A DNA stretch of 64,000 nucleotides from Leucobacter chromiireducens subsp. solipictus (GCF_016758195.1 NZ_QYAC01000003.1:372001-436000); one strand, 5' to 3'. Shown: positions 33,216-42,723, numbered from the stretch's first letter. Notes: a model not told the origin generated them from the letters alone. Translations and numbers: made by a program.

Positions 33216-34912
33216 TTCTCGTGGTCGGCTCGGGTGTCGCGGGCCTCAGCTGTGCGCTGGCGGCCTGGGCCGCCGGGGCAGAGGTGGAACTGGTGACCCC
33301 CGGCAGCCTCACGCCTCGGGCGGACGCGCTCGGCGGAGGGAACACGGCGCTGGCCCAGGGCGGCGTGGCCGCCGCGCTGGGTGCGGGGGACGATCCCGCG
33401 GCTCACGCCGCGGACACCCTGACGGCCGGGGCCGGCCTGAGTGACGCTGACGCGGTCCGCGAGCTGACGGTGGCGGGGGCGGAGCTGGTCCGGGACCTGA
33501 TTTTGCGCGGGTTCCCCGCGGACCTCGCCGCGGATGGGTGCCCTGCGCTCGGTCTGGAGGGTGCCCACGGTCGCCCCCGGATCGTGCACTCCGGCGGCGA
33601 CCGAACCGGAGCAGCGCTCCACGATTTCCTGCGTGCGCGCGTGTGTGCGGCTCTGGAAGAGGGGCGGCTGACCGTCACCGAACACGCGGTGGTCGAGCGA
33701 CTTCTTCGTATCGGGGATCAGCCCGAGGACGCCGTGGTCGGGGCGGTCCTGCGCGTAGGCGGAGGAATCGCGGTGCCGCGAAGCGCGGCCGCCGTGGTGC
33801 TCGCGACCGGCGGCTACGCCGGGCTCTTTCCCGGGAGTTCCAATCACCCGGGGGCGCAGGGGTCCGGGGTCGTGCTGGCCGCACGAGTGGGTGCCGTGCT
33901 CGCGGATCTCGAGTTCGTGCAGTTCCACCCGACCGTGCTCGCGCCCGTCGCTGCCGGGGGCAGCGGCGATCTCGTGTCCGAGGCGGTCCGCGGCGCGGGC
34001 GCGGTGCTGCGTGACGGATCAGGGGCGCAGTTCATGGTCGGGCGGCATCCGCAGGCCGACCTCGCCCCGCGGGATGTGGTCTCGCGCGAGATTCACCGGG
34101 TGCTGCGTGCACGCGCGGAACCGACCGTGTGGCTGGACGCGACCGGCATCGAGCGGGATGGCGGGCCGGGCACATTGGCCCGCCGCTTTCCGGGCATCAC
34201 TGAATCGGTCGCGGCGCGCGGACTCGACTGGCGGCGCGAGCCGATCCCCGTGGCACCCGCCGCGCACTACAGTATGGGCGGGGTCGCGAGCGATCTCGAC
34301 GGGAGGACGAGCGTTCCCGGGCTCTTCGCGGCCGGAGAGGTCGCGTCGACCGGAGTGCACGGGGCGAACCGCCTCGCGTCCAACTCCCTGCTGGAGGGAC
34401 TCGTGTTCGGGACAGCGGCTGGGCGGGCCGCGGCCTCCTGGGCTCACGCTTCCGGGGGCGACCGCCCGCGGTGGGAGAGTCGCGGAGCCGCGTTTCGACG
34501 GTTGCTCGCGGAGGCTCGAACGGTGCCGGGAGCGGCCGCATTCGGCGCGGCCCGCGGTGCCGTCCCCGCTCCCGACGCACACGCAGCGGTGCGCGCCGCG
34601 ATCAGCGCGGGGCTCGGCATCGAACGTGATGCCGCGGGGCTGCGGGCCACGGCGGCCGTGTGCGCGGCGAACACCACGGACGCGGCCCTCCTTGGCGGCC
34701 TGATCTGTGCGGCCGCGCTCGCACGGGAAGAATCGCGTGGCGCGCATCTGCGCGCAGACTTTCCCGCACCCGACCCACACGCCGCGCGGCGTACCGCGCT
34801 GGTGTGTGAACCCGCACCCCCGTTCGGCGTCGTGCCACCCGGCGCCGGCGCGGCCACCGCGAGTACCGCGGCCACCCCATCCCCCCGTGCAAGGAGCCTG
34901 ACCTCATGCTGA
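33212..34912 (+). CDS. nadB: L-aspartate oxidase
   Basis: 566 residues. A FAD enzyme that oxidises aspartate to iminoaspartate for NadA. The dinucleotide fold is ILVVGSGVAGLSCALAAWAAG, then GGNTALAQGGVAAAL, HYSMGGVASDLDGRTSVPGLF and the arginine of GVHGANRLASNSLLEGL. The C-terminal helical domain is present but low in similarity. ATG 33212 overlaps the nadA stop; its stop overlaps nadC by seven bases. Confidence 0.94.
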   Translation: MILVVGSGVAGLSCALAAWAAGAEVELVTPGSLTPRADALGGGNTALAQGGVAAALGAGDDPAAHAADTLTAGAGLSDADAVRELTVAGAELVRDLILRGFPADLAADGCPALGLEGAHGRPRIVHSGGDRTGAALHDFLRARVCAALEEGRLTVTEHAVVERLLRIGDQPEDAVVGAVLRVGGGIAVPRSAAAVVLATGGYAGLFPGSSNHPGAQGSGVVLAARVGAVLADLEFVQFHPTVLAPVAAGGSGDLVSEAVRGAGAVLRDGSGAQFMVGRHPQADLAPRDVVSREIHRVLRARAEPTVWLDATGIERDGGPGTLARRFPGITESVAARGLDWRREPIPVAPAAHYSMGGVASDLDGRTSVPGLFAAGEVASTGVHGANRLASNSLLEGLVFGTAAGRAAASWAHASGGDRPRWESRGAAFRRLLAEARTVPGAAAFGAARGAVPAPDAHAAVRAAISAGLGIERDAAGLRATAAVCAANTTDAALLGGLICAAALAREESRGAHLRADFPAPDPHAARRTALVCEPAPPFGVVPPGAGAATASTAATPSPRARSLTSC

Positions 34913-35754
34913 CACCCGTTTTGATCACCGACACTGTGCAGCGTGCGCTCGCGGAAGATGCGCCGTGGGGAGACCTCACGGGGGAACTGGCGATTCCCGC
35001 TGACGCTTCGGTGCGGACCGTACTGAACGCCCGCGAAGCGGGGGTGTTCGCCGGCGGGCCACTGATCGTCGAGGCGTTCCGACAGGTGGACCCGAGGATC
35101 GAGGTCACGGAGCTTGCGGCTGAGGGTACCCCGTTTCAGGCGGGCGACGTGCTGGCGCGGGTGGCAGGCCCCGCGCGGGGCGTGCTGACCGGCGAGCGGA
35201 TCGCGCTCAACTTTGCACAGCGCATGAGCGGGGTCGCGACGCTGACCGCGCAGTTCGTCGCCGCCGTCGCACACACGCATGCCCGGATCGCGGACACGCG
35301 GAAGACCACGCCGGGCCTGCGGGCCCTGGAGAAGCACGCGGTCCGTGCTGGGGGCGGCTCGAACCACCGCTTCAGCCTGTCGGACGCGGTCATGATCAAG
35401 GACAATCACCTCGCCGCCCTCGGCGCCGTGGACGCGGCCACGACCACGGCCGCGCTCGCGGGCTTGCGCGAACGCGCGGGGCACACGACCGCGATTGTCG
35501 TGGAGGTGGACCGGGTGGATCAGATCGCCCCAGTACTTGCTGCGCGCCCGACCGGGATCCTGCTCGATAACTTCTCGCTTGCTGAGCTCCGCGCTGGCGT
35601 GGACCTCATTGCGGGGCAGGCGGTGGTGGAAGCGAGCGGGGGCGTGACCCTGGACACCGTGGCAGGGATCGCGGAGACCGGTGTGGACGTGATCTCCGTG
35701 GGCCTCTTGACGCACGGGGCGCGTGCGCTTGACCTGGGCTTGGACGCCGAATGA
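34906..35754 (+). CDS. nadC: Nicotinate-nucleotide pyrophosphorylase (carboxylating)
   Basis: 282 residues. It converts quinolinate and PRPP to nicotinate mononucleotide. Motifs include EDAPWGDLTGELAIP, ALNFAQRMSGVATLT, IADTRKTTPGLRALEKHAVRAGG (read in parts), NHRFSLSDAVMIKDNH and EASGGVTLDTV. ATG 34906 overlaps nadB. Its stop overlaps a 31-codon frame (ATGA). Confidence 0.95.
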   Translation: MLTPVLITDTVQRALAEDAPWGDLTGELAIPADASVRTVLNAREAGVFAGGPLIVEAFRQVDPRIEVTELAAEGTPFQAGDVLARVAGPARGVLTGERIALNFAQRMSGVATLTAQFVAAVAHTHARIADTRKTTPGLRALEKHAVRAGGGSNHRFSLSDAVMIKDNHLAALGAVDAATTTAALAGLRERAGHTTAIVVEVDRVDQIAPVLAARPTGILLDNFSLAELRAGVDLIAGQAVVEASGGVTLDTVAGIAETGVDVISVGLLTHGARALDLGLDAE

Positions 35755-35846
35755 TCGGGCGCGACGCCGGGCAGGACGCCGCACCGGACGCGACGCTCGG
35801 TGCGCGGAGTGCGGGCCACGCACGCGGGCAGGGAGCACCACGATGA
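35751..35846 (+). CDS. 31-residue ORF coupled at both ends, product unknown
   Basis: This frame starts in the nadC stop (AATGA, ATG 35751) and ends in the start of the next gene (CGATGA, TGA 35844-35846). The peptide begins MIGRDAGQDAAPDATLGARS and ends with several Arg and Gly. No family or signal is evident. It may serve only to carry ribosomes from nadC to the cysteine desulfurase by translational coupling, or it may be accidental. Confidence 0.4.
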   Translation: MIGRDAGQDAAPDATLGARSAGHARGQGAPR

Positions 35847-37030
35847 CCATCACGTACTTGGATGCCGCGGCGACGGCGCCACTGCGGCCGGAAGCGCGAG
35901 CGGCGATGCTGGCGGTGTGGGATGCCGGCCAGGCGAACGCGTCGAGCGTGCACTCGGCCGGGTACCGGGCCCGTGCGGCGGTGGACACCGCACGCGAGCG
36001 TCTCGCGCGGGCACTGGGTGCGCGGCCCGGAGAGATCGTGTTCACCTCCGGGGGGACGGAGGCGAATACCCTCGCCATCGTCGGCCTGGCGCTCGCTCGA
36101 CCCCGGGGCCGGCACCTCGTCACCTCGGCGATTGAGCACTCCTCGGTGCTGGAGTCGTGCCGATTCCTCGAACGCGTCTTTGGCTTCGAGCTGACGATCG
36201 TGACGGTGGATGCGCAGGGCCAGGTCGCGCCGGAGGCGGTGGCGGCTGCCCTGCGCCCGGATACGACTCTGCTGTCGATCGGCCTCGCGAACGCCGAGGT
36301 GGGGACGGTGCAGCCGATCCAGGCCATCGCCGACGGTGCGGTGTCGCTCGGGGTGCCCGTGCACACGGATGCGGTGCAGGCCGCGGCGAGCCTGCCCGTG
36401 TCCTTCGCTTCGGGGCTCGACGCGGAGAACGCTCCCGCGGCCTGGCCCGGCCGTGGAGTGACCGCGATGACGGTAGCCTCACACAAGTTCGGCGGCCCGC
36501 AGGGTGTGGGGGCCCTGGTGCTGCGGGCGGGAACCCCCATCGAACCCGTGCTGCACGGCGGGGGCCACGAGCACGGCGTGCGGTCCGGGACCGAGAACGT
36601 CGCGGGAATCGCTGGCTTCGCAGCAGCGGTCGTGGCGGCGACCGGCGGCATCGGAGGCGCGGCGCTCGACCTCATGGCGAGCCGCGATGCGCTGATCCGG
36701 GACGTGCTCGCCGAGGTTCCCGGCACCTCATTGACCGGGCACCCGGAGGAGCGTTTGCCCGGCCACGCCTCCTTCACGGTCGCCGGCGTGAGCGGGGAAT
36801 CCCTGCTCGTCGCGTTGGATTCCGCCGGCCTGGCGGTCTCTTCTGGCTCTGCGTGCGCGGCCGGGCAGTCAGAGCCTTCGCCCGTGCTCCTCGCGATGGG
36901 TGTGGCACCGGAACTCGCGCAGACCGCCCTGCGGTGCACGCTTCCGGCGCCGCTCTCAGAGTCCGTGCGTGAACGCTGTGTCGAGGTGCTCCGAGCCGAG
37001 GTCAGGAAGGCGACCGGCACCCGGGCGTAG
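35843..37030 (+). CDS. Cysteine desulfurase, NifS/IscS type, in the NAD operon
   Basis: 395 residues. PLP lysine is in VASHKFGGPQGVGALVL; the sulfur-carrying cysteine is in SSGSACAAGQSEPSPVL; TSGGTEANTLAIVG and HTDAVQAAA bind cofactor. NadA needs a 4Fe-4S cluster, and a NifS-like enzyme in nad operons is known to supply it. GGGAG precedes ATG 35843. It is separate from the SufS gene at 44.6-45.9 kb. It is convergent with the DUF4192 gene, 30 bases away. Confidence 0.93.
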   Translation: MTITYLDAAATAPLRPEARAAMLAVWDAGQANASSVHSAGYRARAAVDTARERLARALGARPGEIVFTSGGTEANTLAIVGLALARPRGRHLVTSAIEHSSVLESCRFLERVFGFELTIVTVDAQGQVAPEAVAAALRPDTTLLSIGLANAEVGTVQPIQAIADGAVSLGVPVHTDAVQAAASLPVSFASGLDAENAPAAWPGRGVTAMTVASHKFGGPQGVGALVLRAGTPIEPVLHGGGHEHGVRSGTENVAGIAGFAAAVVAATGGIGGAALDLMASRDALIRDVLAEVPGTSLTGHPEERLPGHASFTVAGVSGESLLVALDSAGLAVSSGSACAAGQSEPSPVLLAMGVAPELAQTALRCTLPAPLSESVRERCVEVLRAEVRKATGTRA

Positions 37031-37060
37031 CGGAGCATCGCGGGGAGCCTGGGGGCCGGA

Positions 37061-38467
37061 TTACTCGGCATTCGGCACCTCCGTCCCGAGAGGGGTCTCG
37101 CCGAGATCCGCGCCGGATCCGTGATCCGAGAACGGCTGTGGATCGGCGAATCGCGACACGTGGCTGGGCACCGCGATGAGTGCGGCAACGGTGCGCAGCA
37201 GCGCATGGTCCGCGTGCCGTTCGGCGGCGGCATCGATGCGCCGCTGGGCCACGCTCTGCGTGCCCGAGAGCCACCACAGCCAGGCGCTCAGTGCCGCGAG
37301 CGGGGCGCTGAGCGGCGGCGGGCATTCCGCGAGCGCCTGGTCAACTCGATCGCGGACCGCCGCCAGCCGCCCGCGCTCGGTGAAGGCCGCGCCCACGTCC
37401 GAGAGGAGCATGAGCAGTCGCGGGTAGGGCGCGAGCGCGTGTTCCGGATCTGGCTGCAGTACGGCGAGGAGCTGCGCGCTCGTGTCCGCGTCGCGGAGCA
37501 TCGCCCCGGCCCGGACGGGGCGCAGCATGATCCCGAGTACCACGCCCAGCCAGCGGCCCGGGTCTGCGAGGACGCGTACCGCGCGCACGGTGTCCGCAAC
37601 GCTGAGGGAGCTGGCCTCCCGGAACGCCGAGGCGACCTCAACGACGTGCGGGACAAGCTCGGGAGGGACAGCCCGGGGCAGCGGCCGTGGCGTTGCGCGA
37701 CCCGCCGACACGGGCAGCCCCGGCGGCTGGGGCGGCACCGATGCTGGCGGTACCGGCGTGGCGGCAGGGCTGCCGCTGGTTGAGGCGGCGCGCAGCGTCG
37801 CGAGATCGGGTGTGAGCTCCGTTGCAAGGAGCGCGCATCGGTGGGGGTCCGGTTCGGGGAGCGAGCCGTATTCCGCCTGCGTGGGGACGGGGGAATCCCT
37901 GAGCGCGGCTTCGAACGCGAGCGGGGTGGCCGCAAGCTCGGCGAGCGGGCGACCGCCGACGGGCACGGCGTCCGCGTCCCGGTAGTCTGCCCAGCCATCG
38001 GCCGCGCGACAGCAGCTGACCGTGAGCGCGATCCCCGCCTCCCGGCAATCGGTTGCGATGTGGGCCGCGAGCTCCGTCCAGGGCGGCACGCGGCTCCGGC
38101 CGAAGCGAACGCTCGTGACGACGGCGATCCCGAGGCCGGTGATCCGCGGCGGCGTCGGATCGCCGGACCGCGCCGCGGATTCGGTGAGGGACTGCAGCGC
38201 CGAGCGAAGCAGGCCCAGGACCTGGGCGGTGCTCTCGGGCCCCGGAACGCGGGGAAGATCGATGCGGGCAGCCTCGACCGAGCGCGTCCCCGAGAAACGC
38301 AGCACGATGAGGCTGTCTTCCGGGTCAAACCCCAAGAGTCGGGGGAGCGCCGACAGGATGTCGGCCGGCGTGGTGCAGCGCAAGACCTGGACGGCATTCG
38401 GCGCGTCGGTGGGTGAGCCGGCCGTGGTCGGACGGCGGGCGGGGAGCGGGGTCGTATGCGGAGTCAT
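37061..38467 (-). CDS. DUF4192-family protein
   Basis: 468 residues. The N-terminal block VLRCTTPADILSALPRLLGFDPEDSLIVLRFSG (read in parts) is the signature of the DUF4192 family, widespread in actinobacteria and of unknown function. The middle is Pro/Ala-rich; the C-terminal half is helical and ends SDHGSGADLGETPLG. No signal or membrane segment. Upstream CAGAAT six bases before ATG may be a leaderless -10. Confidence 0.85.
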   Translation of the reverse strand: MTPHTTPLPARRPTTAGSPTDAPNAVQVLRCTTPADILSALPRLLGFDPEDSLIVLRFSGTRSVEAARIDLPRVPGPESTAQVLGLLRSALQSLTESAARSGDPTPPRITGLGIAVVTSVRFGRSRVPPWTELAAHIATDCREAGIALTVSCCRAADGWADYRDADAVPVGGRPLAELAATPLAFEAALRDSPVPTQAEYGSLPEPDPHRCALLATELTPDLATLRAASTSGSPAATPVPPASVPPQPPGLPVSAGRATPRPLPRAVPPELVPHVVEVASAFREASSLSVADTVRAVRVLADPGRWLGVVLGIMLRPVRAGAMLRDADTSAQLLAVLQPDPEHALAPYPRLLMLLSDVGAAFTERGRLAAVRDRVDQALAECPPPLSAPLAALSAWLWWLSGTQSVAQRRIDAAAERHADHALLRTVAALIAVPSHVSRFADPQPFSDHGSGADLGETPLGTEVPNAE

Positions 38468-38645
38468 GCAGCGATTCTGCGCTGGGCGGGGGATGCGGTG
38501 GCGGGGCTATCCACACGCATCCCGCGAAAACGCCGTCCCCGGGTGTCGAAGGCACACCTGGGGACGACGCTGGCTCGACGGGGCCGGGGCGCCCGGCAGC
38601 GGACGCCATGCGGCCCGCCGGACCGACGGTCCGCCGGACCCATGA

Positions 38646-38675
38646 CCCGGCCGACCCACGCCCGGCCGACCCACG
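38646..38675. repeat. Two direct copies of a 15-base repeat
   Basis: CCCGGCCGACCCACG occurs at 38646-38660 and 38661-38675, with a partial third copy after it. It lies in the 217-base gap between the DUF4192 start and the flavoprotein stop. No gene or promoter is otherwise evident there, apart from GC-rich pairing around 38612-38635. Confidence 0.65.
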
Positions 38676-38684
38676 GCCCGGCCG

Positions 38685-40448
38685 TTACTCGACGAGCTTG
38701 CCCACGACGGAGTCGTCGAGGCCGGCCATCGCGAGCGCCCGGAACGATTCGGGTGCCTCCGGCAGCGGTTCGAAGCGGGCACCGTCATGCGGCGTCCACA
38801 CGAAGTTCCCCTGCAGCTCCGCGCTCTGCTCGGGGTAGTCCGAGCGATTGTGGCAGCCGCGCGTCTCGCGGCGCTCCAGGGCGCACTCGAGGGTGGCGCG
38901 CGCGGCGAGCAGCGAGCCGTAGAGATCGAAGGCGTGCGCGAGATCGTCGAAGCCGGCGATGTCGGGATGCGCGGTCACGTTCTGCACCCGCTCCTCCAGC
39001 ACGGCGAGCTTCTCGAGACCCGCGGTGAGGCCCTCCTCGGAGCGGACGACGCCGGCGTGCTCGGTCATCAGATCGCGCAGGGCGCGCTGGAGACGGCGCG
39101 GGCTCTCGCTCACGGAGCCGCGCTCGGTGAGCAGGCTCGTCATTTCGTCACGCGCTTCGGCGACGGCCGCGGGATCGCGCCGCACCTCGGTGACGCCGGA
39201 AACATACTCGGCGGCGTCCGCGCCCGTGATCCGGCCGTACACGAGGAGCTCGATCAGCGAGTTGCCCCCGAGGCGGTTCGCGCCGTGCAGGCCGCTGGAC
39301 GCCTCACCGATGGCATAGAGGCCGTCGACGCCGGTGCCGTGGTCCTCGGGCCGCACCCACACCCCGCCCATGGAGTAGTGGGCGGTCGGCGCGATTTCGA
39401 TGGGCTGCTCGGTGATGTCGAGCATCTGCAGGTCGATGAGGTTGCGGTAGACCCGGGGCAGTTTGGCGAGGATCTGCTCGCGCGGGAGGTGCGAGACATC
39501 GAGGAACACGCCGCCGTTGGTGGTGCCGCGCCCCTCCACGATCTCGGTGTAGCTTGCGAGCGCGACGCGGTCGCGGGTCGACAGTTCCATCCGCTCGGGA
39601 TCGTACTTCTCCATGTACCGCTCGCCGAGCGCGTTGCGCAGGATCCCGCCCTCGCCGCGCGCGGCCTCGGACACGAGGAGCCCGGCGGCCTCCGCGGGCT
39701 CGAGGATGCCCGACGGGTGGAACTGCACCAGCTCGGCGTCGCGGATCTTGCCGCCCGCGAGCGCGGCGAGCCGGAACGAGTCGCCCGTGTTCTCGTCGCG
39801 CCGGGAGGAGGTGTTGCGCCAGATCCGCGTGTGGCCGCCCGCGGCGAGGATCACGGCGTCGGCGTTGATCTGGACGGGGGAGCCGTCCACGATGTCGAAG
39901 CCGTACGCGCCGAAGATCCGGCCGTCGCTGGTGAGGAGCCGCGTGATGTAGATGGTGTCGACGATCGGGACCTGCAGCTCGGCCGCGCGCCGCATCAGCG
40001 TGCGCTGGATCTCCAGGCCGGTGTAGTCGCCAGCGTATGCGGTGCGGCGGTACTTGTGTGCGCCGAAGAAGCGCTGGCTGATCCGGCCGTCTGCCTCGCG
40101 GGCGAAGGGCATGCCCCAGCGCTCGAGATCCTCGATGCCCTGCTTCGCGCCCTGGGTGACGACCTCGACGATCGCGGGATCGGCCAGGAAGTAGGACTCG
40201 CGGAGCGTGTCGGCGGCGTGCTGCTCCCAGCTGTCCTCGGGGTCCATGGTGCCGAGGGCGGCGTTGATGCCACCGGCGGCGAGGGTGGTGTGGGCGTCGT
40301 GGGCGCGGCGCTTGCCGACGGCGAGGACCTGCACGCCGCGCTCGGCGAGCTCGATCGAGGCGCGGAGCCCGGCACCGCCGGTGCCGATGACGAGGACGGA
40401 GGTGGACAGGAGGCGTTCGGTGCGCCCGGAGGCGGGTGTGCTGTGCAT
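38685..40448 (-). CDS. FAD-dependent flavoprotein of the succinate dehydrogenase/fumarate reductase family, without partner subunits
   Basis: 587 residues. FAD fold VLVIGTGGAGLRASIELAERG; HTTLAAGGINAALG; GGHTRIWRNTSSRRDENTGD; AELVQFHPSGILEP; HYSMGGVWVRPEDHG; HGANRLGGNSLIELLVYG. The C-terminal domain ends with RRETRGCHNRSDYPE, typical of SdhA/FrdA. No iron-sulfur or membrane subunit is adjacent. ATG 40448 has TAGCGT seven bases upstream (40456-40461). It is divergent from a LysR regulator that may control it. Annotated function could be SdhA-like, aspartate-oxidase-like or a sulfur-metabolism flavoprotein. Confidence 0.82.
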   Translation of the reverse strand: MHSTPASGRTERLLSTSVLVIGTGGAGLRASIELAERGVQVLAVGKRRAHDAHTTLAAGGINAALGTMDPEDSWEQHAADTLRESYFLADPAIVEVVTQGAKQGIEDLERWGMPFAREADGRISQRFFGAHKYRRTAYAGDYTGLEIQRTLMRRAAELQVPIVDTIYITRLLTSDGRIFGAYGFDIVDGSPVQINADAVILAAGGHTRIWRNTSSRRDENTGDSFRLAALAGGKIRDAELVQFHPSGILEPAEAAGLLVSEAARGEGGILRNALGERYMEKYDPERMELSTRDRVALASYTEIVEGRGTTNGGVFLDVSHLPREQILAKLPRVYRNLIDLQMLDITEQPIEIAPTAHYSMGGVWVRPEDHGTGVDGLYAIGEASSGLHGANRLGGNSLIELLVYGRITGADAAEYVSGVTEVRRDPAAVAEARDEMTSLLTERGSVSESPRRLQRALRDLMTEHAGVVRSEEGLTAGLEKLAVLEERVQNVTAHPDIAGFDDLAHAFDLYGSLLAARATLECALERRETRGCHNRSDYPEQSAELQGNFVWTPHDGARFEPLPEAPESFRALAMAGLDDSVVGKLVE

Positions 40449-40525
40449 GCGGACCACGCTAGGCAGTCCGGTTCAATTACTCCAATGAATAGAACTGATC
40501 AGGATCATGCGCGTAGGCTATCAAT

Positions 40526-41578
40526 ATGAATCTCGATCAGCTCCGCGGTTTCGTTGAGGTCGCCCAGACCGGCCATTTCACGCGGGCCGCCGAGCAGTTG
40601 CACCTCGCGCAGCCTTCCCTGAGTCGGCAGATCGCCACCCTGGAACGTGAACTCGGTGTCGGGCTGTTTCACAGGGTGCGCGGCAATGTCGCGCTGACGA
40701 GCGCGGGCGAGCGGCTCCTCCCGCTCGCGCGCCGGATGCTCGCGGACGCCGAGACGGCCCGCAGCGAGATGGCCGAGCTGGCGGGCCTGCGGCGCGGGCG
40801 AATCCGGCTGGGGGCGACGCCGACGCTGTGCACGAGCCTCGTGGCCGAGGTGATTGCGGAGTTCCACGAGCGGTATCCGGGCGTCGATATTGAGATCCTG
40901 GAGCGCGGCTCGCGGACGCTGCTGAGCGCGCTCATGGAGGGGGCGCTGGATCTCGCGCTGATCGTGACGAGCGTCGCCCCGGGAGACGCCCGGGCCGTAC
41001 TCGAGCGCGAGGCGATTCTGACCGAGCGGCTCGTGGTGGTCTCGGCCGCCGACCGGCCGGACCCGTTCGCGCGGGGCGCGGAAGCGGGCACAGGGAAGAC
41101 CGGCCCTGATCGTGCGCCCCGGGCGGTGAGCCTCGCCGAGCTCGCCCGGATTCCGCAGATCGCGTTCCCGGAGAACTACGATCTGCGCGTCGCCACGGAC
41201 GTCGCCTACCGAGCCGCCGGCCTGAGCCCGGAGGTGGCCGTCGAGGGCGTCGAAATGGACGCGGCGCTCCGGTTCGCGGAGCGCGGGATCGGTGTCGCCG
41301 TGGTGCCGGCGATGGTCGCGGTGGATCGGCCGCTGCTGCGCACCACCCCGCTGCAGGGATCCGAGCTGACCCGAACGGTGAGCCTCGCGCGCCGCTCGGA
41401 CATGGCCCCGACCCCGGCGGGGGCGGCGCTGCAGGCGCAGATCCGGGAGGTCGCGGACCGGCTCGCCGCGGCCGGATCCGCCACGGGCGCGCTCGTGTCC
41501 CGGGTGACCGGGGTCCCCGGGGACGGGCGGGGACGGCGCCTGAGCGCCGCCCCCGCCCGCTCGGCTAGAACGACGTGA
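40526..41578 (+). CDS. LysR-family regulator
   Basis: 350 residues. The winged helix is MNLDQLRGFVEVAQTGHFTR, AAEQLHLAQPSLSRQIATLE, RELGVGLFHR. The effector domain follows, with an insert around 180-195 (GAEAGTGKTGPDRAP) and LRFAERGIGVAVVPA. ATG 40526 has TAGGCT six bases upstream (40514-40519), consistent with leaderless transcription. It is divergent from the flavoprotein. Its stop overlaps the oppositely oriented dehydrogenase by 14 bases. Confidence 0.93.
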   Translation: MNLDQLRGFVEVAQTGHFTRAAEQLHLAQPSLSRQIATLERELGVGLFHRVRGNVALTSAGERLLPLARRMLADAETARSEMAELAGLRRGRIRLGATPTLCTSLVAEVIAEFHERYPGVDIEILERGSRTLLSALMEGALDLALIVTSVAPGDARAVLEREAILTERLVVVSAADRPDPFARGAEAGTGKTGPDRAPRAVSLAELARIPQIAFPENYDLRVATDVAYRAAGLSPEVAVEGVEMDAALRFAERGIGVAVVPAMVAVDRPLLRTTPLQGSELTRTVSLARRSDMAPTPAGAALQAQIREVADRLAAAGSATGALVSRVTGVPGDGRGRRLSAAPARSARTT

Positions 41579-42662
41579 TGACGGAGCGGATGACCTCGCC
41601 GCGCTTGAGCGCCTCGTAGCCCTCGCTGACCTGATCGATCGAGATCTCCTGCGAGATCAGATCGTCGAGGTTCAGGCGTCCCTGCACGTACATTTCCGCG
41701 TACATCGGAATATCGCGTTTCAGGTTGGTCGAGCCCATCTTCACGGTGCGGACTCCCGCCTGGGTGACGAGCGAGGTCGCGTCGGCGGGCATTTCCACGG
41801 TGGTACCGGGGCGTGCGATGCCGATCAGGTAGGCGTTCCCGAGCACACCGCGCATGGCGACGGCCTGCGCCTGCGTGGCCGGGAGCCCGATGATCTCGAA
41901 TGCGTGGTCGACCCCGCCGTTGGTGAGGCGGAGCACCTCAGCGACCGGATCCTGGGAACTGGAGTTGATCGTGTGCGTGGCCCCGAACTTCGCGGCGACG
42001 GCGAGCTTGTCATCGCTGATGTCGATCGCGATGATCGTCGTGGCGCCCGCGAGCTGCGCGCCGGAGATCGCGTTCAGGCCGACCCCGCCCGTCCCGATCA
42101 CCGCGACCGTGTCGCCGACGCGTACCCCGGCGGTGTTGATCGCCGCCCCGGCACCGGTGGAGACCGCGCAGCCGAGCACCGCGGCCTGCGGGAACGGGAT
42201 CTCCTTCGTGACCACGGCCAGCTGGTTCTCGTGCACGAGGGACCGCTCCGCGAAACCGCCCAGGCCGAGGATCTGGGTGACGTCCGAGCCATCCGTCGCC
42301 GTGAGGCGGGCCGGCTCGCCGGCACCGCGGAGCGTGGCGCCCGGGTTCGCGCACGCATAGGTGCGGCCCGAGAGGCACTCGACGCACGCCCCGCAGAACT
42401 GGATCAGGCTGGCGACCACGTGGTCGCCGACCGCGATCGTGGTCACGTCCGGACCGATGGCCGCGACGACGCCCGAGATTTCGTGGCCGAGCACGGCGGG
42501 GAACACGGTGCGACTCGACGCGCCCTGTTCAAGGTGCAGGTCTGAGGCGCAGAGCCCCGACGCTTTGATATCGACGAGCACCTCGCGACCGATCGGATCG
42601 GCGATGTTCACCTCCATCGTCTGGAAACCCGTGCCGACGCCAGTCGTGACTGAAGCCTTCAT
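41565..42662 (-). CDS. Zinc-dependent alcohol dehydrogenase (MDR superfamily)
   Basis: 365 residues. Catalytic zinc ligands are the cysteine of KASGLCASDLH, the GHE histidine and LGCAVSTGAGA. The structural zinc site is CGACVECLSGRTYAC. NAD binding is GTGGVGLNAISGAQLAGA with IAIDIS after it. It resembles class III-type and NDMA-dependent alcohol dehydrogenases of actinobacteria; substrate unknown. ATG 42662 follows GAGAGG; longer frames upstream run into tetR. It lies downstream of a TetR gene on the same strand. Confidence 0.9.
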   Translation of the reverse strand: MKASVTTGVGTGFQTMEVNIADPIGREVLVDIKASGLCASDLHLEQGASSRTVFPAVLGHEISGVVAAIGPDVTTIAVGDHVVASLIQFCGACVECLSGRTYACANPGATLRGAGEPARLTATDGSDVTQILGLGGFAERSLVHENQLAVVTKEIPFPQAAVLGCAVSTGAGAAINTAGVRVGDTVAVIGTGGVGLNAISGAQLAGATTIIAIDISDDKLAVAAKFGATHTINSSSQDPVAEVLRLTNGGVDHAFEIIGLPATQAQAVAMRGVLGNAYLIGIARPGTTVEMPADATSLVTQAGVRTVKMGSTNLKRDIPMYAEMYVQGRLNLDDLISQEISIDQVSEGYEALKRGEVIRSVITSF

Positions 42663-42723
42663 TGCAGAACCTCTCTTCGGAAATGGTCGGTCGCGGGTGT
42701 GCGGCCGGCTCTCTCGCCCGCGC

